A DNA stretch of 64,000 nt from a bacterium (GTDB taxonomy: Bacteria > Patescibacteriota > Minisyncoccia > Minisyncoccales > Minisyncoccaceae), in assembly GCA_023228085.1 (NCBI GenBank), contig JALOBW010000002.1, positions 124,001 to 188,000 of the forward strand, read 5' to 3'. The notes below the pieces were generated by a model. The model made no database searches. It was not told where the DNA came from and saw nothing but the letters and a program-made list of their open reading frames with translations. Position 1 is the stretch's first letter. Every line of letters starts with the position of its first letter. Both the position numbers and the translations under genes were made by a program. Positions 8,185 to 15,492 of this stretch are shown one piece after another.

Positions 8185-10212
8185 TTATTTTCTTTCTTCC
8201 CAGCCGAATTTATCGGAAAGGCAATTGATTATACTTTTAATAATTTCTTCAATTTCGTCGGTGTTTAATGTTCTCTCATTATGCTCAAGAGTTATGTTAA
8301 GGGTAATACTTTTTTTATTGTTCGGCAAGTTTTTTCTATATATATCTACAAGGCTTGCCGATATATTTATTTCATTCCCTATCGGAATTTTTTCTATTTC
8401 TTTGATGATTTCTTGGTCATTAGTTTCATTTTCTACTAGACCCGATATATCTCTATAAGCTGACGGATGAGATGATATTTTTTTATATATTTTTTCTTCA
8501 CTACATTCGCTTTGAAGGGCATCAAAATCAAAATCAAAAACCATTGTTTCTTCGGGTATTTGTATGATTTCGGTAGTATCCTCAAAAATTTGACCAAAAA
8601 TACCTAACTCCTTACCATTACTCAATACGACAAAAGAATTCATGTTATTCCAATTACTTTCTTTGCTTATTCTTTTATATTCAATATTTTTAATACCCAG
8701 CTCATTAAGTAAGTATGCTATATCTCCCTTGAGACGTAGAAAAAGTTCTTCCTTTTTTAATCTTGGGTCATGTATTATACCCGAAAGCCTTCTTTTTTCT
8801 ATTACTTTTTTATTTTCCTTAATAAATACCTTTCCTAATTCATAGAATTTGATTGTTTTAAACGATTTGAGATTTTCTTTAGCAATTTTTAAGATTTGTG
8901 GCATTAGTGTTGGTCTCAGATATTTTAGAAACACACTAATAGGATTCTTGATTTCTTCAACTTCTAGATTGAAAAAACCAACTTCTTCATCGCCGATAAA
9001 TGAATAACTATAGATTTCTGTCCAACCAATATCTTTTAGGGTTTCTTTTAGTTTGTTTTGCCAGAATAGATCCTCGTTTTTTTTGGCAGTTGTTATCGGG
9101 ACGCATGGCATTGCGGGAGCTATTTTTTCATATCCATAAACTCTTCCTATTTCTTCTATCAGGTTTTCTTTTAGAACTACGTCTTGCCTCCATGTTGGAA
9201 CGTCAACCGTAATTAGTTTTTTGTTTATTTGGATAGATGAAAATCCAAGATAGTTTAGAATTATTTGGATTTCTTTTTGAGGAATTGAAATTCCTAATAC
9301 TTTTTCAAGCAAATCAATTTCTAGCTTGACCTTAATTGGTTTTACTTTTTCGTCATAAATATCAATTTTACCCGAAGTAATATCTCCACCTGCAACTTGG
9401 CTTATAATCGTACACAATCGGTCCATAGCAAATTCTGCTAGATTTGGGTCTAGGTGATGCTCAAAACGTATTGAAGCATCGGTTCTGATGTTTAATTTTC
9501 TAGCCGTTTGACTAATTAATTTTGGTGTGAAATTTGCTGATTCTAAAACTATATTTTGAGTTCTCTCATCTATCTCAGCTTTTTTGCCTCCTTTTATACC
9601 AGCGATGGCGATAGTTCCTTCGTTATCCGAAATAGTAAGCATTGTCTTATCAAGAGTTATTTCTTCACCTTTTAACAAAAGTACCTTTTCGCCTGCTTTT
9701 GCTTTTTTGATTATAATCTTTTTGTCGGCAATCTTATCATAATCAAAAACATGTAATGGTTGCCCTGTCTCCAACATTACATAGTTTGTAGCATCAACAA
9801 TATTGTTTATGCTGTTTAACCCGCAGGCGATAAGTTTTTCTTGTAGCCATTTAGGAGATGGTCCAATTTTTACATGATTTACGATGCGACTTATATACCT
9901 TTTACAATCTTTGTCTTTGACTTCAATAGTAATAAGATCCTTTGTTTTAAGGTTTGGGTTTTCTTTAAATTTTACTTGTGGATATACTAAATTTTGCCTT
10001 AATATTGCCGATATTTCTCGTGCAATACCTAAATGCGATAAGCAGTCTCCAGCTCTATCTGGTAATACGTCTAAATTGAGTAGCCAATCATTTTTAATTA
10101 CGGTAATATTTTCGTTTTCAAACGAATGAAGTGTCAAAACTTCAGCCAGTTTTTCTGGCTTTGGTAGAGGCTTTTTAAAAAATGAATTCAACCATGAGTA
10201 TGAAACTAGCAT
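8185..10212 (-). CDS. pheT: Phenylalanyl-tRNA synthetase beta subunit, short form
   Basis: PheT, 675 aa. It forms the alpha2-beta2 PheRS with PheS. The order of domains is N-terminal MLVSYSWLNSFF, then directly the B3/B4 editing region (RAGDCLSHLGIAREIS, NIVDATNYVMLETGQPLHVFD), B5 domain, a catalytic-like core (RPTLMPQILKIAKENL) and a C-terminal ferredoxin-fold anticodon-binding domain ending near LSDKFGWEERK. The family is usually about 800 aa. The roughly 110-residue EMAP-like tRNA-binding OB domain expected near residues 40-150 is absent, explaining the length. It lies 1 bp after pheS, so the two are co-transcribed. Confidence 0.95.
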   Translation of the reverse strand: MLVSYSWLNSFFKKPLPKPEKLAEVLTLHSFENENITVIKNDWLLNLDVLPDRAGDCLSHLGIAREISAILRQNLVYPQVKFKENPNLKTKDLITIEVKDKDCKRYISRIVNHVKIGPSPKWLQEKLIACGLNSINNIVDATNYVMLETGQPLHVFDYDKIADKKIIIKKAKAGEKVLLLKGEEITLDKTMLTISDNEGTIAIAGIKGGKKAEIDERTQNIVLESANFTPKLISQTARKLNIRTDASIRFEHHLDPNLAEFAMDRLCTIISQVAGGDITSGKIDIYDEKVKPIKVKLEIDLLEKVLGISIPQKEIQIILNYLGFSSIQINKKLITVDVPTWRQDVVLKENLIEEIGRVYGYEKIAPAMPCVPITTAKKNEDLFWQNKLKETLKDIGWTEIYSYSFIGDEEVGFFNLEVEEIKNPISVFLKYLRPTLMPQILKIAKENLKSFKTIKFYELGKVFIKENKKVIEKRRLSGIIHDPRLKKEELFLRLKGDIAYLLNELGIKNIEYKRISKESNWNNMNSFVVLSNGKELGIFGQIFEDTTEIIQIPEETMVFDFDFDALQSECSEEKIYKKISSHPSAYRDISGLVENETNDQEIIKEIEKIPIGNEINISASLVDIYRKNLPNNKKSITLNITLEHNERTLNTDEIEEIIKSIINCLSDKFGWEERK

Positions 10213-10213
10213 T

Positions 10214-11236
10214 TTAGAATTGTTTTAGGAATTTAAGATTTCCGCTATGAAACAAACGGATATCATTTATTTTGTATTTCATCATTGCAGGACGATCTAT
10301 TGAAAGTCCAAATGCAAATCCTTTCCATTGTTCGGGATCTAATCCTCCATTTTTAATTACATTGGGATGTATCATTCCACAGCCAAGTATTTCTACCCAA
10401 CCAGTTCGTTTACAGGTTGAACATCCTTTTCCGTTACAAACAGTACAAAGCATATCTACTTCAAAACTCGGTTCGGTAAAAGGAAAATAGCTTGGTCTTA
10501 ATCTAATTTCCACCTTTCTTTTGAAAAATTCTTCCAAAAACTTTCCTAAAACTGCCTTTAGATTTGCAACTGAAACTTTTTCATCAATATAGATACCCTC
10601 CAATTGGAAAAAATTTATTTCGTGCGAAGCGTCGGTATTTTCGTATCTATAAACCTTTCCCGGTATAATTATTTTTATAGGAGGTTTAATTTTTTTCATA
10701 TATCGGGTCTGGGCAGAAGAAGTCTGGCTTCGCATAACCCCACCACTCTTAAGATAAAAAGTTTTTCCAAGAGATAATGCATCTCTTGCAGGATGCCCCT
10801 CGGGAATATTTAATGAGTCAAAATTATGCCACTCGTCTTCAAGTTCTAGCCCTTCTACGACCGAAAAACCCATTAATTCAAAAATTGCTTCCATTTCTTT
10901 TTTAACAGAGGTTAAGGGATGAATATGTCCTACTTCTGGGGCGATACTGGGCAACTCTATATCAATGGGGTCACTTATTTTTTTCTTTGAACGATCAATA
11001 GATTTGAAGGTTAATTCCATCTCAGAAACTAATTCTTCTATTTTTTCGGTGAAAGTATTTATTTCGTTTCCAAGTAATTTTTTTTCGTCTAAACTAAGAT
11101 CCTTTAAACCCGAAAAAAGAGCTCTTATTTCGCCCTTTTTTCCAAGATACTTATTGGAAAAATTTTTTAATTGCTTTAGGTCGGCAATATTCTTAAGTTC
11201 TTCGGTTATTCTTAATTTTGTGTCTTGAAATTGCAT
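10214..11236 (-). CDS. pheS: Phenylalanyl-tRNA synthetase alpha subunit
   Basis: PheS, 340 aa, full length. Catalytic subunit charging tRNA(Phe). It has an N-terminal coiled coil (residues 1-90), class II motif 2 around GKVYRYENTDASHE, the Cys cluster typical of bacterial PheS (CTVCNGKGCSTCKRTGW), GCGMIHPNV, and motif 3 FAFGLSIDRPAMMKY near residue 315. First gene of a pheS-pheT-gyrB run. Upstream is repeat-rich DNA. Confidence 0.97.
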   Translation of the reverse strand: MQFQDTKLRITEELKNIADLKQLKNFSNKYLGKKGEIRALFSGLKDLSLDEKKLLGNEINTFTEKIEELVSEMELTFKSIDRSKKKISDPIDIELPSIAPEVGHIHPLTSVKKEMEAIFELMGFSVVEGLELEDEWHNFDSLNIPEGHPARDALSLGKTFYLKSGGVMRSQTSSAQTRYMKKIKPPIKIIIPGKVYRYENTDASHEINFFQLEGIYIDEKVSVANLKAVLGKFLEEFFKRKVEIRLRPSYFPFTEPSFEVDMLCTVCNGKGCSTCKRTGWVEILGCGMIHPNVIKNGGLDPEQWKGFAFGLSIDRPAMMKYKINDIRLFHSGNLKFLKQF

Positions 11237-11277
11237 ATTTTTCTTCGTTTATTCTATCTTATTGGGGGTTAAAGGTC

Positions 11278-11570
11278 AAATTGTCAATTTCGTAATTAGT
11301 AACTAGTAATTAGCAATTAGGGCTTGGAAGTTTACTTCGTAAACTCAAAGACATCTTATTAGATTGCTTCAGCTGCGCTTCGCAATGACAAACATTTAAG
11401 GGGTTAGTAGCTCGTAACTAGTCCGCCTTCGGTTCGCCGAAGCGAACCTTTGGCGGATAAATCCGCTGAATGGTTGGGAAGGTGACCTACGTCCTTCGGG
11501 CTTCTGCGAGATAAATAATTAGTACTTTGTGGTTTGTCTTCGGCAAACTAGAAGGCATTTTATCATACTA
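11278..11570. repeat. REP-like intergenic repeats, two partial copies
   Basis: This fills the gap between pheS and the NUDIX gene. It holds two copies of the dispersed element: a TAGTAATTAG-type AT block, then a small hairpin (GTTTAC-TTCG-TAAAC near 11334; GTTTGTC-TTCG-GCAAAC near 11541), then CATCTTATTAGATT and a palindrome. The first copy ends in the GATTGCTTC...GCAATGACA type palindrome. A GC-rich insert (GTCCGCCTTCGG...) resembles that at 15160 and 48410. No gene is seen. Confidence 0.7.
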
Positions 11571-11627
11571 GATGAAATTGTCTTTTTGGGTTATAATATC
11601 GCTAATTATAATTGAGATTAATATATT

Positions 11628-12053
11628 ATGAAAGAAAAGTCTTGCGGTATAATACCTATCCATAGAAAAAGTGGAGAAGTTTATTTTTTGTTAATAAAAC
11701 ATCTAATTGGTCATTGGGGGTTTCCAAAGGGTCACGTTGAAAACGGTGAAACCGAAGAAGAAACAGCTTTGCGCGAATTTACTGAAGAAGTAGGTATAAA
11801 AGAATGTGAAATATTAAAAGGGTTTAAACATACTCAAAACTATTATTTTTATAGAAAAGAAGGTAAAATTTTTAAAGAAGTGGTGTTTTTTTTGGGAATT
11901 GTGAGACATATTGGTACAATCAAACTGCAAAAGGAAGAAATATCAGAATATGGATGGTTTACTTATGAAGAAGTTCTTGAAAAAATTTCTTTTGATAGCA
12001 ATAAAAAAATGGTTGATGAAGCTATTAAGTTTTTAGAAGACAACGATATATAA
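11628..12053 (+). CDS. NUDIX hydrolase, diadenosine tetraphosphatase-like
   Basis: A 141-aa NUDIX protein. The box matches GX5EX7REUXEEXGU: GHVENGETEEETALREFTEEVGI at about residues 37-59, with the metal-binding EEVG. The N-terminal CGIIPIHRKSG and WGFPKGHVE are typical of Ap4A hydrolase-type members, which cleave dinucleoside polyphosphates; substrate is inferred from overall similarity only. It begins a plus-strand stretch in otherwise minus-strand DNA. A TATAAT-like element lies near 11591. Confidence 0.85.
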   Translation: MKEKSCGIIPIHRKSGEVYFLLIKHLIGHWGFPKGHVENGETEEETALREFTEEVGIKECEILKGFKHTQNYYFYRKEGKIFKEVVFFLGIVRHIGTIKLQKEEISEYGWFTYEEVLEKISFDSNKKMVDEAIKFLEDNDI

Positions 12054-12110
12054 CATAAATAAAAAGTTGAAATAGACATATATTTATGATATGTTTTTTT
12101 TGGTGATTTG

Positions 12111-12461
12111 ATGAGTAAAAGATTTCGTTCTTTGAGTATTTGCGAACGCTTTAAGGATTCATCTCTTATTTCTCTACAAGATGAATTAGAGAGACTTCCA
12201 TGTTTTGAGCAATTGCTAAAATATATTGCTGACATGAAGAATAATATTGATGGAAAAATTGAAGGTTTTTCGTTTTTTTTAAAAACATCCGATAATCTTC
12301 ATAGGAATCTCTTATGTATTTTTGATAATGAAAACACTATTATCATAATCTACAACAAAAGATTTGAAATATTATCGGTAGAATATTATTCTGGAAGTAT
12401 TGAAAAGTGCAGAGAAATGCTATCTATTTCGGAGCGTTTAATTTTTACTTCATTGTTATGA
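12111..12461 (+). CDS. Hypothetical protein, 116 aa
   Basis: Not recognised. The frame opens at a TTG at 12108, but the ATG at 12111 with GGTG five bases upstream is the better start. It has a charged N-terminal half (ICERFKDSSLISLQDELERLPCFEQLL), no signal peptide and no membrane helix, so it is probably cytoplasmic. It lies 57 bp after the NUDIX gene on the same strand, and AT-rich codon use matches its neighbours. It could be a small regulator or toxin-type protein, but nothing in the sequence shows this. Confidence 0.55.
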   Translation: MSKRFRSLSICERFKDSSLISLQDELERLPCFEQLLKYIADMKNNIDGKIEGFSFFLKTSDNLHRNLLCIFDNENTIIIIYNKRFEILSVEYYSGSIEKCREMLSISERLIFTSLL

Positions 12462-12480
12462 AGTATTTTTTTGGAAAAAC

Positions 12481-12508
12481 TTGATTTTATTTCATTTTCT
12501 GTTAAAAT
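12481..12508 (+). promoter_or_regulatory. Candidate sigma70 promoter for the tRNA cluster
   Basis: TTGATT at 12481-12486 and TAAAAT at 12503-12508 are separated by 16 bases, ending 20 bases before the first tRNA. Position and spacing fit a stable RNA promoter; the match is good but not perfect. Confidence 0.5.
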
Positions 12509-12528
12509 GTGAATGTTATTTATATTAC

Positions 12529-12599
12529 AGCGGTTTAGAGGAGTAGTACCTCGCCAGTCTCATAAGCTGGAGACCCTAGTGCAATTCTAGGAACCGCAA
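12529..12599 (+). tRNA. tRNA-Met (CAT), initiator-like and divergent
   Basis: A 71-nt cloverleaf. The acceptor stem pairs positions 2-7 with 66-71 and leaves A1 opposite A72, an unpaired first position as in bacterial initiators. U8 and A9 are present; the D stem is GAGG/CCTC with a 7-base loop; the anticodon stem CCAGT/GCTGG carries loop CTCATAA (anticodon CAT); the T stem is CCTAG/CTAGG. Oddities are a D loop AGTAGTA without the GG pair, a T loop TGCAATT with G in place of T at position 55, and no three G:C pairs in the anticodon stem. CCA is not encoded. Probably tRNA-fMet, possibly a degenerate tRNA. Confidence 0.7.
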
Positions 12600-12632
12600 C
12601 ATTTATTTATTGGAGCTTCTCGCTTCAAATAG

Positions 12633-12705
12633 GCCTGAGTAGCTCAGTGGTTAGAGCACTCGTTTCATAAGCGAGTTGTCGTGGGTTCGACTCCCACCTT
12701 AGGCA
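12633..12705 (+). tRNA. tRNA with CAT anticodon (elongator Met, or Ile2)
   Basis: A regular cloverleaf. Acceptor GCCTGAG/CTTAGGC, D arm GCTC-AGTGGTTA-GAGC, anticodon stem CTCGT/GCGAG with loop TTCATAA, T arm GTGGG-TTCGACT-CCCAC, discriminator A. The first base pair is intact, unlike the neighbour at 12529, so this is an elongator. A CAT anticodon may also be a lysidine-modified isoleucine tRNA; the sequence alone does not decide. Confidence 0.92.
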
Positions 12706-12824
12706 CACCGATTGATTTATTAGATGGATTTGTATAATCACCTTTAACGATTGATTGGGTAGCAAAACGAAGACGAAAAATGGTTGATGAAATTATTTAA
12801 ATATGCTACATATTTAATATTGTT

Positions 12825-12898
12825 GGATCCGTAGCGAAATTGGTTATCGCGCCTCCCTGTCACGGAGGAGATTGCCGGTTCGAGTCCGGTCGGGTCCG
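12825..12898 (+). tRNA. tRNA-Asp (GTC)
   Basis: Cloverleaf with acceptor GGATCCG/CGGGTCC, D arm GCGA/TCGC with GG in the loop, anticodon stem CCTCC/GGAGG with loop CTGTCAC (anticodon GTC), T arm GCCGG-TTCGAGT-CCGGT and discriminator G, as expected for tRNA-Asp. It is followed directly by a GC-rich repeat. Confidence 0.96.
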
Positions 12899-13004
12899 CC
12901 TTCGCCTCGCTGAAGCTTCGGCTTCGGCGGATGAATCCGCTTATCTGTAAAAACGTTTATTGATAAAAAGCGTGAAATTGTTAGAGCGTAAGCGGGCAGA
13001 GATT
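12899..13004 (+). repeat. Direct repeat copy 1 after tRNA-Asp
   Basis: A roughly 105-bp unit starting with TTCGCCTCGCTGAAGCTTCG and ending in GTAAGCGGGCAGAG. It recurs at 13055-13164 with a few small differences (insertion of about 5 bases after TTGAT). It contains a GAAGC-TTCG-GCTTC hairpin and starts exactly at the tRNA 3' end. Function unknown. Confidence 0.75.
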
Positions 13005-13054
13005 TTGCTAATGATTTTTAGTGAATAAGTCCGCTAATAGGTTTGCGGAGGAGA

Positions 13055-13164
13055 CCTTCGCCTCGCTGAAGCTTCGGCTTCGGCGGATGAATCCGCTTAT
13101 CTGTAAAAACGTTTATTGATATTGACAAAAAGCGTGAATTGTTAGAGCGTAAGCGGGCAGAGTT
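13055..13164 (+). repeat. Direct repeat copy 2 after tRNA-Asp
   Basis: Second copy of the unit at 12899. Between the copies are about 50 bases with no gene. Confidence 0.75.
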
Positions 13165-13187
13165 TATAGATTACAAGTAGACTGCAT

Positions 13188-13213
13188 AAAAGTAGCATAA
13201 TAATGCTACTTTT
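13188..13213 (+). terminator. Perfect hairpin abutting the GIY-YIG start codon
   Basis: AAAAGTAGCAT and ATGCTACTTTT form an 11-bp perfect stem with a 4-base loop AATA, ending in TTTT directly before the ATG at 13214. It resembles a terminator for the upstream tRNA transcript, but could also hide the ribosome site of the next gene. No Shine-Dalgarno sequence is visible outside it. Confidence 0.6.
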
Positions 13214-13453
13214 ATGTTTTATTGTGTTTATATTTTAAGGTGTTCAGATAATAGGATATATATTGGTTGCACAAAAAATGTAAAGGATCGGATGTTGCGG
13301 CATCAAAAAGGGCAAATCAGATTTACATCCTTGAGATTACCAGTAGAATTGGTTTCGTGTGTGTTTTTCCGTGATCAATATAGTGCATTTTCTTTCGAAA
13401 AATATTTAAAAACCGGATCTGGTAGGGCTTTCTTGAAAAAACATCTTATGTAG
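13214..13453 (+). CDS. GIY-YIG endonuclease domain protein, small
   Basis: A 79-aa single-domain GIY-YIG protein of the UvrC N-terminal-like family. The motif reads CVYILRCSDNRIYIGCTKNV (GIY replaced by CVY, second half YIG intact), followed by the conserved Arg in KDRMLRHQKG and the Glu in SFEKYLKTGSG near residue 65, which are the usual catalytic positions. Such small proteins are widespread and mostly uncharacterised; a role in DNA processing is inference. The start codon directly follows a hairpin. Confidence 0.85.
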   Translation: MFYCVYILRCSDNRIYIGCTKNVKDRMLRHQKGQIRFTSLRLPVELVSCVFFRDQYSAFSFEKYLKTGSGRAFLKKHLM

Positions 13454-13539
13454 TAAAAAATACTTTTGCTTTTTAAAAAAATGACATTTGATAGAAATAT
13501 GATATCATTAAGTCAAATTAATAATATAAATTTGGATAT

Positions 13540-13953
13540 ATGAAAATAGGAGTAATTGGGAGTATGCAACATACTGAGAAAATGATTGAAGCAAGGGATA
13601 TACTTATATCTCAAGGACACGATGCGTTCGTAACCACGTTAGCTATGCCTTTTATCGGAAAGACCGATGAGGAAAAAGAAGCTATAAAGATTCATCAGAA
13701 AAATAATCTTGATGCTATAAGGGAATTTTGGAATCTAATGCAAGGTAGCGATGCCGTACTTGTTATGAATGTTGATAAGAATGGCATAAAGAATTACATA
13801 GGAGGAAATACTTTAATGGAAATGGGATTTGCTCATGTATTGAATCAAAAAATATTTCTCATGAATCCAATACCGGAAATCCCCTATTACAATACGGAAA
13901 TAGAAGCAATGAAGCCTGTTATAATAAATGGAGATTATTCTTTAATAAAATAA
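13540..13953 (+). CDS. Nucleoside 2-deoxyribosyltransferase-like protein
   Basis: A 137-aa Rossmann-like protein. It starts MKIGVIGSM, has SDAVLVMNVDKNGIKNYIG near residue 70-90 and GGNTLMEMGFAHVLNQKIFL, resembling the active-site region of the nucleoside 2-deoxyribosyltransferase superfamily (a Glu in a GxxxxxEMGFA context). Members are common in Patescibacteria. The substrate is unknown, though the neighbouring convergent tmk would fit nucleotide salvage. It ends in a terminator hairpin shared with tmk. Confidence 0.65.
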   Translation: MKIGVIGSMQHTEKMIEARDILISQGHDAFVTTLAMPFIGKTDEEKEAIKIHQKNNLDAIREFWNLMQGSDAVLVMNVDKNGIKNYIGGNTLMEMGFAHVLNQKIFLMNPIPEIPYYNTEIEAMKPVIINGDYSLIK

Positions 13954-13975
13954 CCACCTTATTGGTGGTCTTTTA
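13951..13975. terminator. Shared terminator of the 13540 gene and tmk
   Basis: AACCACC and GGTGGT pair around TTATT, followed by CTTTT on the plus strand. The hairpin overlaps the final codons of tmk, so the convergent genes share it. Confidence 0.65.
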
Positions 13976-14591
13976 TTATCGGAATGATTGCAGAATAAAT
14001 ATTTTGAGCAACTTCATCAATCGGCTTTTCTGCATCTATTATTTGTTGCTTGCAATATACATTGTTTTCTGCGTTTTTAATATATTTTTTTATCACCTTA
14101 TCTAAAAATATCAAATCCTTTTCGTGTCTATCAAGGTTTCCTTTTTCGGCGAATTTTCTTTTAGCAGAGGTTTCGGGACTAATACTTAGATAGATTGCTA
14201 TATCGGGCTTTGGGATGGCAAATTTTTCGGTTAAGGATATGATATTATTAACATCCACTCCCTGAATATCTTGATAAGTAATTGTAGAGGTAAGATATCT
14301 ATCGCAAATAATTACGAATCCTTCTTCTAAAGCTTTTTGAATTTTTTTTCTTGCATCTACAAAATCGGCATAATAAATAAGTGCCAATACTTCTCCCTCT
14401 AATTCGTAGCTACTATTAAGATAATTATCCAGCAATTTTCCTATTGGTCTGTCGTAATTAGGAAAAGAAAATAATTTAACCTTTTCTCCTTCTTTTTCTA
14501 ATCTTTCCTTAAGTATTCTAGTTTGGGTTTCTCCCCCACAACCATCTATTCCATCAAGTATTATCAATTTTCCTTTTTTGCCATCTTCCAT
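13959..14591 (-). CDS. tmk: Thymidylate kinase with atypical P-loop
   Basis: Tmk-like, 210 aa, family length. It would phosphorylate dTMP to dTDP. The general pattern is clear: LIILDGIDG at the N-terminus, FPNYDRPIGKLLDNYL, the DR motif in ICDRYLTSTITYQ near residue 97, and a LID region (AEKGNLDRHEKD). The P-loop, however, reads DGIDGCGGETQT where the family has GxxGxGKS/T, so the phosphate-binding Lys is replaced by Gly. The reading frame is intact around it. The gene abuts the membrane protein at 14592. Alternatives are a divergent deoxynucleoside monophosphate kinase or an enzyme that uses another Lys or Arg. Confidence 0.85.
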   Translation of the reverse strand: MEDGKKGKLIILDGIDGCGGETQTRILKERLEKEGEKVKLFSFPNYDRPIGKLLDNYLNSSYELEGEVLALIYYADFVDARKKIQKALEEGFVIICDRYLTSTITYQDIQGVDVNNIISLTEKFAIPKPDIAIYLSISPETSAKRKFAEKGNLDRHEKDLIFLDKVIKKYIKNAENNVYCKQQIIDAEKPIDEVAQNIYSAIIPIIKDHQ

Positions 14592-15098
14592 TTAAATTAT
14601 TTTAAGTTTTATTAAGGTATCTCTCATTAAAATAAATGATTCTCTAGTTTTTTCTATATTCACAGAATAAGCTGGGTCTTGCCTTACTTTATCAGCAGTA
14701 TCAATCAAGCTTTTTAGGGCTTTAGCATTTGGTAATTGTTCTTCGGTCACATCTTCAAGTGTTTCCTCTGATATTTTGATTTTTTTTAAAATATCCCAAA
14801 CTAAATATTCTGTTTTTAGAAGTGCTGCCTTAGTGTCTATCTGATTTTTCTTGTTTATTAAATTAACGATTTCTTGAAAACGTTCGGGAAATGTTTTTGC
14901 CTCAGCTGGACTAGACATATGAAAGAAATGGTTAAATTTTCTAATCCACTCGCTAATCCCAAATTGCTCCATCTTATAATATTTGTTTGCACCATATAAA
15001 AAAGCAGCCGCAAAGAAAACAGCCAAAATTTTAAATGGAAGCAAAAAATTATTTAGTTCGCTTGATGTAAGAAATAAATTTAGCTCTTCAATGGACAT
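14592..15098 (-). CDS. Hypothetical single-helix membrane protein
   Basis: 168 aa, not recognised. A membrane helix lies near residues 20-38 (LPFKILAVFFAAAFLYG), followed by a soluble helical domain with many charged residues (RFQEIVNLINKKNQIDTKAALLKTEY). It ends one base before the tmk start, so the two genes are probably translated from the same message. No catalytic motif is visible. Confidence 0.75.
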   Translation of the reverse strand: MSIEELNLFLTSSELNNFLLPFKILAVFFAAAFLYGANKYYKMEQFGISEWIRKFNHFFHMSSPAEAKTFPERFQEIVNLINKKNQIDTKAALLKTEYLVWDILKKIKISEETLEDVTEEQLPNAKALKSLIDTADKVRQDPAYSVNIEKTRESFILMRDTLIKLKII

Positions 15099-15124
15099 AG
15101 GTCTTTATATATAATGTACACTGA

Positions 15125-15480
15125 AATAATAATTAGTACAATCTTAGGGATTAGTAATTCGTCCGCCTTCGCCAAGGCTACGGCGAGATAAATAATTAGG
15201 GCTTTGTAGCTTTCATACGAAAGCTTAATACATCTTATGAGATTCCCGACTAGGTCCGTCTTTGACGGACAATCGGGAATGACAAATAGAAAAGGGATTA
15301 GTAATTAGTAATCAGTAATTAGTACTTGGTGGCTTTCCTTTAGAAAACTTTAGGACATCTTATGAGATTCCCCTCTTCAGGGGAATGACAGACAGGACTG
15401 CGGGAATGACAAATATGAAATGTGGGAATGACAGACAGGACTGCGGGAATGACAGACAAAGAGCGGGTGATAAAAAATAA
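15125..15480. repeat. REP-like intergenic repeats, two copies plus short palindromes
   Basis: Fills the gap between the membrane protein and gatA. Two copies of the dispersed element are visible, with hairpins GCTTTC-ATAC-GAAAGC near 15203 and a decayed version near 15342, followed by GATTCCCGAC...GGGAATGAC and GATTCCCCTCTTCAGGGGAATGACA. Three short tandem units of the type GGGAATGACAGACA follow near 15405-15460. No gene is seen. Confidence 0.7.
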
Positions 15481-15492
15481 AACGATTAGCTT

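Noticed and set aside
12899..13164. Integrated element with att sites at tRNA-Asp
   Set aside because: No integrase or phage genes, and the two repeats are only 50 bases apart.
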